This document shows, piece by piece, positions 1 to 5,176 of a stretch of DNA of 8,135 nucleotides. The position numbers and the translations under genes were made by a program. The notes under the pieces were generated by a model. It was not told where the DNA came from. It did not search any database and saw only the letters and a program-made list of their open reading frames with translations. This DNA is from a bacterium (GTDB lineage: Bacteria > Verrucomicrobiota > Kiritimatiellia > UBA8416 > CAMZLY01). Where the stretch lies: NCBI GenBank assembly GCA_030632465.1, contig DAOVUR010000079.1:1-8135 (forward strand), read 5' to 3'. Each line of letters begins with the position of its first letter. The stretch's first letter is position 1.

Positions 1-119
1 AATCAAATGCACGCCATGCAGTCATTTTTGAAAGTGTGAAGGGGAAAAACGGTGCGGGATGCTACTCTACGGTGCGGTACGGTATTTAAAGGGTGAATGG
101 TAAAGGGGTAAGGGTGAAG

Positions 120-160
120 TTTTTTTACTATGGACCGTAGACTGTAGGCCATTTTTAACG
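120..160 (+). repeat. Composite repeat module, copy A (T-tract, 7-bp units, TTAACG)
   Basis: A T-tract (120-126) is followed by three consecutive 7-bp units, CTATGGA (128-134), CCGTAGA (135-141) and CTGTAGG (142-148), then a partial unit and TTAACG (155-160). The same order occurs at 363-397. The part TGGaCC...GGCCA (131-151) could also form a 5-bp stem with one bulged A and a 10-nt loop, followed by a short T run, so a weak terminator for an upstream plus-strand gene is an alternative reading. Confidence 0.5.
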
Positions 161-235
161 GTGCGCTCTGGAAAGATGATGGCAACGAATGAGGAACCCA
201 GCGAATAAAAGGACAACTGTGCGCTCTGAAAAGAT
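161..235 (+). repeat. 17-bp direct repeat pair GTGCGCTCTG(G/A)AAAGAT
   Basis: Copies lie at 161-177 and 219-235 and differ at a single base (G versus A at position 11). They are 58 bp apart, start to start. Each is preceded by a similar AAC(G/T) word. No inverted partner, protein-coding sense or array structure is visible, so this is listed only as a short direct repeat within the leader. Confidence 0.5.
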
Positions 236-362
236 TTCACAACCGCTACGCTAGAGGGGCCTGCGGCTGAGAAAGGGGAGTTTGTATGACTCAGGGAAAT
301 AATAGTATTGTTTTTGCTCGGTTTGTCTCTCTAACTCAAGTGAGTGAAACGAACGGTTGTAA

Positions 363-397
363 ATTTTTTTTACTGTAGACTGTGGACTATCTTAACG
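363..397 (+). repeat. Composite repeat module, copy B (T-tract, 7-bp units, TTAACG)
   Basis: An 8-9 base T-tract leads into two consecutive 7-bp units, CTGTAGA (373-379) and CTGTGGA (380-386), then a partial CTAT and TTAACG (392-397). It repeats the architecture of the module near 120-160 with one fewer 7-bp unit. The 7-bp periodicity, not a multiple of three, and the poor conservation argue against coding use. Confidence 0.5.
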
Positions 398-426
398 TTG
401 CACTAGCTAAAGGTTAGTGGTAAAGT
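398..426 (+). promoter_or_regulatory. Possible sigma-70-like promoter for the DUF2892 gene
   Basis: TTGCAC (398-403) and TAAAGT (421-426) are separated by 17 bp and lie about 45 bp before the start codon at 471. They match the consensus at only 3 of 6 and 4 of 6 positions, so this is a best guess based on spacing, not a strong call. Confidence 0.22.
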
Positions 427-456
427 AAAAATGATTAATGGTAAAGGATAATAAAA

Positions 457-464
457 GAGAGGGA
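457..464 (+). promoter_or_regulatory. Ribosome binding site deciding the start at 471
   Basis: The purine run GAGAGGGA, followed by TCTATT and then ATG, is a near-ideal Shine-Dalgarno match and supports the 65-residue product over the longer in-frame alternative starting at 438. Confidence 0.6.
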
Positions 465-470
465 TCTATT

Positions 471-668
471 ATGAGTAAAGAGATGAAAAACTTAGATTGG
501 GTTCATGTTATAGGTGGTCTTTTTATTCTGGGAAGTTTAGCGCTTGGTCATTGGGTGAATGCATACTGGTATCTCTTTACTGCATTTATTGGGCTTAACT
601 TTTTTCAGTTTGGTTTTACAGGTTTTTGTCCGATGGCAGTTATTCTTAAGAAATGCGGTGTTAAGTAG
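471..668 (+). CDS. YgaP-like (DUF2892) small inner-membrane protein
   Basis: A 65-residue membrane protein resembling the stand-alone YgaP-type transmembrane domain (DUF2892 family). It shows two hydrophobic segments, about residues 11-27 and 31-50, joined by a tight turn near His27-Trp28. It ends with the family's characteristic tail, GLNFFQFGFTGFCP followed by a Lys-Lys-Cys-Gly-Val-Lys end, in which Cys53 in FTGFCP is the conserved cysteine. In other bacteria this domain occurs alone or fused to rhodanese and is linked to sulfur or thiol handling, but the role of the short form is not settled. I chose the start at 471 because GAGAGGGA (457-464) sits 6-7 bases before it; an in-frame ATG at 438 has no such site and adds 11 residues that look unrelated to the family. 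It is the only plus-strand gene and runs convergently into the dehydrogenase gene. Confidence 0.88.
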   Translation: MSKEMKNLDWVHVIGGLFILGSLALGHWVNAYWYLFTAFIGLNFFQFGFTGFCPMAVILKKCGVK

Positions 669-690
669 TAGCGTGATGCTGTTTTAGTTT
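667..690 (+). terminator. Weak hairpin with T-rich tail between convergent genes
   Basis: AGTAGC (667-672) can pair with GCTGTT (678-683) around a 5-nt loop, using two G-U pairs, and is followed by a T-rich stretch. It would serve the plus-strand gene that stops at 668. On the minus strand the two wobble pairs become mismatches, so it would not serve the dehydrogenase. Marginal stability makes this a tentative call. Confidence 0.22.
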
Positions 691-1631
691 ACGACGTTTA
701 TTTTGTTGCCTGATATAAAGCCCGTAAGGTTGTTGATTATAGTTTCTATTAGGCGTGTGCGTGCGGCTAAGGTTGCCCAGGCGATATGTGGTGTAATGAT
801 GCAGTTTTGTGCTTTAGTTAGCGGATTATCTTCTGCTGGTGGTTCTGCAGTTAGTACGTCTAGGCCGGCACCGGCAATAATCTCACTATTGAGTGCGTTA
901 GCAAGTGCATCTTCGTCTATCAGTCCGCCACGTCCGGTATTGATTAGAAAGGCATTTTTCTTCATTCTAGCTAAGCTATCTTTATTAATCATTTTTTCTG
1001 TTTGAGATGTTAGTGGACAGTGAAGGCTGATTATATCAGCTTGCTCAAATATCGCTTCTAGACTTACATGAGTAATCTGTTCATCTTCCTGAGGAGTTCG
1101 TGTATAAACAAGAGTTTTCATGCCGAAAGCATCTGCTATTGTTGCTACTGCTTGACCAATGGCACCGAAGCCTACTATGCCTATTGTTTTGCCAGCAAGT
1201 TCGATGAGTGGCGTTTCGGTGAAACAGAAATCGTGATGACGCGCCCATTTTCCTGCACGGCAGGCTTTGTTATGTTTTTCGACATGGTTTGTGAGTTCAA
1301 GTAGGAGCGCAAATACAGCTTGTGCAACGGATGCGGTGCTGTATGCGGGAACATTGGTTATAGTGATGCCGTGTGATGTGGCTGCTGCTATATCGACAGC
1401 ATTTGTGCCAGTTGACATGAGTCCTATATATTTTACTTTCGGCAGAGCTTCGATGATATTACGGTTGAGTATAGTTTTGTTTGTTAATACTATTTCACAA
1501 TCGACTGCACGTTCTATTATTTTATCTTCAGAGGTGCGTTCATGCACGGTTAGGTTGCCTAGTTCTTCTAACCCGCTCCAGTTAAGATCACCAGGATTTG
1601 TTGTGTATCCATCTAGTATAACAATATTCAT
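684..1631 (-). CDS. D-2-hydroxyacid dehydrogenase, glycerate dehydrogenase/hydroxypyruvate reductase type
   Basis: A 315-residue NAD(P)-dependent 2-hydroxyacid dehydrogenase, expected to interconvert hydroxypyruvate and D-glycerate or a similar 2-oxoacid pair in the cytoplasm. The Rossmann motif is GxGxxG at residues 154-159 (GFGAIG). The catalytic Arg (R234 in NTGRGG), Glu (E263 in AEPP) and His (H282 in TPHIAWAT) are all present. The opening DGYTTNPGDLNW and the TPHIAWAT motif are typical of the glycerate dehydrogenase branch, although exact substrate cannot be read from sequence. Length is normal for the family. I start it at 1631 because GAGGA lies 8 bases upstream and the protein then begins directly with the first beta strand; an in-frame ATG at 1667 would add 12 atypical residues. 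It is last in the minus-strand operon, 52 bases after the zinc-ribbon membrane protein gene. Its link to the signalling and envelope genes upstream is not obvious. Confidence 0.92.
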   Translation of the reverse strand: MNIVILDGYTTNPGDLNWSGLEELGNLTVHERTSEDKIIERAVDCEIVLTNKTILNRNIIEALPKVKYIGLMSTGTNAVDIAAATSHGITITNVPAYSTASVAQAVFALLLELTNHVEKHNKACRAGKWARHHDFCFTETPLIELAGKTIGIVGFGAIGQAVATIADAFGMKTLVYTRTPQEDEQITHVSLEAIFEQADIISLHCPLTSQTEKMINKDSLARMKKNAFLINTGRGGLIDEDALANALNSEIIAGAGLDVLTAEPPAEDNPLTKAQNCIITPHIAWATLAARTRLIETIINNLTGFISGNKINVVN

Positions 1632-1683
1632 TAACTCAATCCTCAGTTTTCCTAGTTCCGAGTTCATTTTTCATCGTTCAGAA

Positions 1684-2307
1684 CTATTCCCAGCTTAGCC
1701 AGCCGGTGATTGTGTCGTATATACCTGCGAAATACGCGCTAATTGATGCCCATGCATCTTCACCCATGCCAACCATTAGCCCTGCAAATACCGCGCGAGC
1801 ATAGAAGTCATCACATATAAACATTAGGTATATGATTGAATATCCTGGCACTAGCAGTGCAAGAACTCCATGCATAACATTATCGCTAAATGCTTTTAAG
1901 ACCATTAGTATATGGAAAGCAATTACTACCATGGGTGCATAGGTTGCCATCATCTCGCGCTGGGTGTCATCAAGCAAAAAATCTTGATAGCGCATATAGA
2001 ACATGAGCGCACTGAGTCCAAGGAATATCACCCATGCTATGATGTGTTGCCCTATTGTGAAATCTTTTTTTGGTTTCATCGGTTTTGGTGGCTTGAAGTA
2101 TGGGTCAACTTCAGCTTCTTCGCTACCTTCTTCTGGGATCTCTTTTTTCTTTAGCCTGAGCTTGTCGATAGTTTTCACTTCAACTTCTTTTTCAGGTACT
2201 ACGATCTCTTTCTGGCATCCAGAGCATGTGATCGTTTTCAGTTCAACGAATTCGGAAATTGAGGTTATCGCATCACATTCAGGACATTTAATGTCAATAT
2301 CGGCCAT
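1684..2307 (-). CDS. Zinc-ribbon multi-pass membrane protein, unknown function
   Basis: A 207-residue protein I cannot assign to a named family. The N-terminus has a small zinc-ribbon-like module with two CxxC knuckles, CPEC (Cys8, Cys11) and CSGC (Cys28, Cys31). A charged linker rich in Glu, Lys and Pro follows (about 39-82). The C-terminal half is hydrophobic, with likely membrane helices near 85-105, 122-140 and 146-165, and a weaker fourth near 172-184. The order, cytoplasmic zinc ribbon then membrane anchor, is common among bacterial membrane proteins of unknown role; ligand and partners cannot be inferred. It begins 23 bases after the small lipoprotein gene, with an AAAGG-type ribosome site in that gap, and is very probably co-transcribed with it and with the sensor-like gene. 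The last residues (DTITGWLSWE) form a short aromatic tail. Confidence 0.8.
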   Translation of the reverse strand: MADIDIKCPECDAITSISEFVELKTITCSGCQKEIVVPEKEVEVKTIDKLRLKKKEIPEEGSEEAEVDPYFKPPKPMKPKKDFTIGQHIIAWVIFLGLSALMFYMRYQDFLLDDTQREMMATYAPMVVIAFHILMVLKAFSDNVMHGVLALLVPGYSIIYLMFICDDFYARAVFAGLMVGMGEDAWASISAYFAGIYDTITGWLSWE

Positions 2308-2330
2308 AATTTTCTGCCTTTTTTTTAGTT

Positions 2331-2552
2331 TTATTTACCCAAGATGTCATCTAGATCTTTTTGGTGAGCGGCACTCACTTTCTTTACGTCACTTGCGGCC
2401 CGGTGACCTGATTTTACGGCCGTGTGGCCGGTCATTCCTTCAATCATAGATTGTGCAGCAGAAGTTTTTTTACTCTTCTTTTTTGTTTTGGCATCTTTAG
2501 TGCAACCGCAGATAAGGAGTGGTACTACCAATAGTATAGCTAGAGTTTTCAT
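2331..2552 (-). CDS. Tiny Lys-rich lipoprotein, unknown function
   Basis: A 73-residue predicted lipoprotein. Residues 1-16 form a signal peptide with Lys2, a hydrophobic core and a lipobox ending ICGC, which puts the lipidated cysteine at Cys17. The mature part is about 57 residues: a very basic stretch (TKDAKTKKKSKK) and then an Ala/His/Lys-rich, probably helical segment ending DLDDILGK. I recognise no domain. Its ATG shares one base with the stop codon of the sensor-like gene (TAATG), and an AAAGGA site inside the end of that gene lies 10 bases upstream, so translation is probably coupled. The lipobox and the tight operon setting make it more credible than most short reading frames. It may bind anionic partners such as peptidoglycan or lipid through its Lys cluster, but that is speculation. 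Confidence 0.72.
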   Translation of the reverse strand: MKTLAILLVVPLLICGCTKDAKTKKKSKKTSAAQSMIEGMTGHTAVKSGHRAASDVKKVSAAHQKDLDDILGK

Positions 2553-4054
2553 TATTTAAGTGTCCTTTCTATAACAGAAGTGAGGTGCTCTTTGCTGATG
2601 GGTTTTTGTAGAAATCCCCATGTGCTGTCGGGAATATATTCACGAATGTAGTTCCTGGAGAACCCGGACATAAGAATGAGGGTTGCGTCGGCGGTGTGAC
2701 CTGTGATTGATTTAAGTAGTTCTTTCCCATCTCCATTTCTCATAACGACATCAATAACGGTAATATCAATTTTCTTGTGATGTTGTTTGTATAAGCTAAG
2801 AGCGTCTGTGGAGTTGGTTGCTGTGTAAACAGTATTGCCACTCTCTTCTAAGAAGGTTTTCAGATCGTGAAGTATATCTTTGTTGTTATCAACAATAAGG
2901 AATGTGGCGATGTTATTATGGTTATCACTAGTTTTGCCTCCTTTATTGTTTTTACTTAGAGGCAAGAATATTCTGACGCTTGTTCCGAAGCCTTCTTTTG
3001 ATTGGATTTTCAAGTCTCCGCTATAAGATTGAGCGAATGTCTTGGCGATTGTCAGGCCAAGTCCCATAGCGTCTGCTTGGTTTTTAGTTGAGAAGAATGG
3101 GTCACATGCTTGTGCTAAGGTAGCCTTATTCATGCCGGAGCCCGTATCTCTAATGCGTAGAACAATATGATCCTGATAGGATGAGTCATGAGATTTCATC
3201 ATGTCGATAGTAATGGTGCCACCATCGGGCATTGAGTCTATGGAGTTTCTGAATATATTTAGGATACAATCGATCAGAACTGTTTCATTTACTAATATAG
3301 GTGTTTCTGTCTGCCTGAATCTGGGGATGTATTCTATCTGTTTATTTAAAAAGTTTACCTTGCTCTGTCTAACGGCTGTTTTTATTATTGTATTAAGGTC
3401 AACAGCTTCTAGTTTGTGGCTTTTATGGTCACTGGCTAGGGTAGAGACACTTATTAGTCTTCGGGTCATACCTTTTGCTTGTTTTGCTGTCTTAAGAATA
3501 TTTTCTGCTTCCTCATATGCTCTTGTTCGCGGTATAACACTGTCCTGTATTGCTGCTGCGTGAGTGGCCATTATCTCTAGCCAGTTGATGAAATCATCGG
3601 CAATACCGCCAGCCATAGTTCCTATAGCTTTTATTTTCTGTTCGTCCCACATCTTTTTATCTTGCATGGTTAGCTGCGTGACATCACGGAATCTTAGTGC
3701 AACACCGGAAATAGTATTGTGTTCTATTCTGATCGGTGTGAATACGGCATTAACGGTTACATGTTTCTGAGTGGAGTTAAGAAATATTGCACGGGTTAGT
3801 GTTATCTGCTTGTTGGTATTGCTAAATGATTTTGTTGTTGGAATAGTGATATTATTGTTGGTCTCACCATCAATAAATTTAAGGATGCGACTAGCGGGTT
3901 TTGCGATAATGCTAGCATAAGGTAGGTGTAGTAGTCTGCGCGCTGCCGGATTGATGTAGCGTATGATCCCTTGGCTATCTACGGCAATAATAGCATCGAT
4001 AATATTTTCTATGGCTACTTTTGGCCAATCTATATCTATCTGTTTTTTTGGCAT
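2552..4054 (-). CDS. PAS-histidine-kinase-receiver hybrid with Asp in place of the H-box His
   Basis: A 500-residue soluble hybrid signalling protein with no membrane segment. Domains in order: PAS (about 12-130, with IIAVDSQGIIRYINPAARRLL near the start); HisKA-like helices (about 137-205); HATPase_c (about 255-367); receiver (about 384-498). The ATPase boxes look intact: N-box Asn270 (FRNSIDSM), G1 DTGSGM at 303-308, F-box DPFFSTK at 318-324, G2 GLGL at 331-334. In the H-box, where relatives read AGGIAHDFNN, this protein has AGGIADDFIN, so Asp153 (codon 3596-3598, GAT) replaces the phospho-accepting His. The receiver keeps Asp435, Ser463 and Lys484, but one of the paired acidic residues is Asn390. 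It therefore probably cannot autophosphorylate in the normal way; it could be an ATP-responsive regulator, a receiver-controlled scaffold, or a decaying kinase. It is first in a four-gene operon. No DNA-binding or output domain is present. Confidence 0.9.
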   Translation of the reverse strand: MPKKQIDIDWPKVAIENIIDAIIAVDSQGIIRYINPAARRLLHLPYASIIAKPASRILKFIDGETNNNITIPTTKSFSNTNKQITLTRAIFLNSTQKHVTVNAVFTPIRIEHNTISGVALRFRDVTQLTMQDKKMWDEQKIKAIGTMAGGIADDFINWLEIMATHAAAIQDSVIPRTRAYEEAENILKTAKQAKGMTRRLISVSTLASDHKSHKLEAVDLNTIIKTAVRQSKVNFLNKQIEYIPRFRQTETPILVNETVLIDCILNIFRNSIDSMPDGGTITIDMMKSHDSSYQDHIVLRIRDTGSGMNKATLAQACDPFFSTKNQADAMGLGLTIAKTFAQSYSGDLKIQSKEGFGTSVRIFLPLSKNNKGGKTSDNHNNIATFLIVDNNKDILHDLKTFLEESGNTVYTATNSTDALSLYKQHHKKIDITVIDVVMRNGDGKELLKSITGHTADATLILMSGFSRNYIREYIPDSTWGFLQKPISKEHLTSVIERTLK

Positions 4055-4060
4055 AATATG

Positions 4061-4087
4061 ATAACTACTTAAGGCAGTTATATTATA
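4061..4087 (-). promoter_or_regulatory. Probable -10 box and inverted repeat upstream of the hybrid kinase gene
   Basis: Read on the minus strand, a perfect TATAAT occupies 4082-4087, about 28 bases before the ATG at 4054. No good -35 hexamer stands at 16-18 bp, so an activator or an alternative -35 recognition may be needed. Immediately downstream, ATAACT (4061-4066) and AGTTAT (4076-4081) form a 6-bp inverted repeat with a 9-base spacer that would overlap the expected transcription start, a plausible operator position. No clear ribosome binding site precedes the start codon. Confidence 0.4.
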
Positions 4088-4235
4088 ACCACCTTCAGAA
4101 TACGCACCTTTTTATTTACAATTAAAATCCGGTCGTAGTTACAGCTTCGTTGCACGCTGACCGTGTTAACACTATTACTATATAAAGATGTTGTGGAAAA
4201 ATCAAATAATAGCTGCATTTATATTGAAACTTTTC

Positions 4236-5150
4236 TTAACCGCTTTTTTCCTTTTTTGATATTGCTTTGCCGAGTCTATCAAGTTCTGTTAGTAGCATAT
4301 TTACTTCTTTGTTATCGTTGGCAGGGCGGGGGTGAGTTTTATTCCAGTTTTTATAGTTGGCTCTATGTTTTTTGAGGCTATCTGCAATTCTTATGTCTTC
4401 GCCTTTCATCATTCTTAATTTATCGGCGCAGTCCATATGCTCTTGACCAGTTGTGGTATCTCTCTTTTTTGTTAGTACTTTTACTTCTCGCCAGTAATCA
4501 TGATACCTTTTTTTGATTGATGCATACTCTTTTGCATGGGGGTTATCTTTCCGTAGGGATGAGGAATTTTGTCTTTTTATTGCCTCTACCTCTGCTTGAA
4601 GTTGGGCTTGTTGAACATATAGCTTTTCTAGTTCCTTGCTGATGCTACTCATGTCGTTGCGGCGTATGGTTAAGTATTTGGCATGGGTTAGGATTATAGG
4701 TTCTGACATAGTCTTAACTGGCACGCATACTGCAATATTGCCTTTTGCTGTAGATTCTATCTTTTTTATTTTCAGGGCAGTTCCTGGGGGTAGGTGTCCA
4801 AGGAACTTACCTTTAGGGGTGTAGTATGACGCTTTTGGCATTGCGATAATGCCCCAGTTTTGTCCTGAGCTATTATTGCTACTTGGGGTGTTTATGTTGT
4901 TTTGGCTACTAGAAGGAGTGGTTGAGTATGACTTGACTATAGTGCTTTCGGTCACATCTAAATCTTCATCTGCATCATTGCTGCTGAATGAGTCGAACAT
5001 GGTTGCGAGTTGATCTAAGCTGAGCGACTCTTTAAATTGATCTATCTCTGATTTGTGCGCTTGTATTATTGGTACAAGTATGATGACAGCAATAATGCCG
5101 ATAATGGCTGTTATAATGTAGCGTATAATGAACGAAAACCATGCTTTCAT
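4236..5150 (-). CDS. Membrane-anchored SH3-like/coiled-coil protein, unknown function
   Basis: A 304-residue protein I cannot name. Residues 7-29 form one strongly hydrophobic N-terminal helix, an uncleaved anchor by appearance. Residues 55-96 are a low-complexity Ser/Asn/Thr/Asp linker. Residues 98-163 look like a small beta-barrel of the bacterial SH3 kind (a Tyr-Tyr-Thr-Pro-Lys-Gly turn, then GxxLPPGTALKIKKI, then strands ending AKYLTI). From about 168 to 300 the chain is highly charged and helical; 168-192 is a good coiled-coil candidate and the rest carries many Lys/Arg residues. With the anchor at the N-terminus, the SH3-like and coiled-coil parts probably face the periplasm. The gene begins 26 bases after the pseudoprotease gene, with AGAGAG about 9 bases before its ATG, so it belongs to the protease operon. 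A structural or adaptor role near the cell wall is a guess from architecture alone. Confidence 0.75.
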   Translation of the reverse strand: MKAWFSFIIRYIITAIIGIIAVIILVPIIQAHKSEIDQFKESLSLDQLATMFDSFSSNDADEDLDVTESTIVKSYSTTPSSSQNNINTPSSNNSSGQNWGIIAMPKASYYTPKGKFLGHLPPGTALKIKKIESTAKGNIAVCVPVKTMSEPIILTHAKYLTIRRNDMSSISKELEKLYVQQAQLQAEVEAIKRQNSSSLRKDNPHAKEYASIKKRYHDYWREVKVLTKKRDTTTGQEHMDCADKLRMMKGEDIRIADSLKKHRANYKNWNKTHPRPANDNKEVNMLLTELDRLGKAISKKEKSG

Positions 5151-5176
5151 AATATTATTCTCTCTATTTGTGTTTG

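Larger units (their letters stand above)
1..470. other. Gene-poor leader with degenerate short repeats
   Basis: No convincing protein gene is visible in the first 470 bases. The stretch is a patchwork of short, imperfect repeats: two T-tract plus 7-bp-unit modules (about 120-160 and 363-397), a 17-bp direct repeat (161-177 and 219-235), three copies of a TGGTAAAG-containing 13-mer (94-106, 414-426, 435-447) and several GGTGCG words between 50 and 165. Its composition, with G-rich runs alternating with T-tracts, is unlike the coding DNA to the right. It probably is a non-coding intergenic region carrying dispersed repeats; the last 70 bases must hold the promoter and ribosome site of the small gene that follows. 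A gene 5' of position 1 may end nearby, but nothing here shows it. Confidence 0.6.

Noticed and set aside
3..185. 60-codon minus-strand frame in the leader
   Set aside because: It crosses the repeat module and GGTGCG words, has no ribosome site or recognisable motif, and its composition reflects the repeats.
253..300. TPP (THI-box) riboswitch-like words GGGG, GGCTGAGAA and AGGGAA
   Set aside because: The CTGAGA and AGGGAA words appear in order, but the ACC...CCTGAT segment and the partner arms are missing, and no thiamine gene follows.
94..447. CRISPR array
   Set aside because: The repeats are short, few, imperfect and irregularly spaced, and no cas gene is present.
438..470. Earlier in-frame start for the DUF2892 gene
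   Set aside because: No ribosome site precedes it, it lies within a repeated 13-mer, and the extra residues do not resemble the family; the site before 471 is strong.
1632..1667. Earlier in-frame start for the dehydrogenase gene
   Set aside because: It would add 12 residues before the first beta strand and lacks a good ribosome site, whereas GAGGA precedes the ATG at 1631.
703..1698. Plus-strand frames of 78-143 codons opposite the dehydrogenase
   Set aside because: They are antisense to a gene with a complete set of catalytic motifs and have no recognisable domain or signal of their own.
4141..4190. Terminator hairpin for the protease operon (CACG/CGTG)
   Set aside because: The stem is only 4 bp and no T-run follows on the minus strand.
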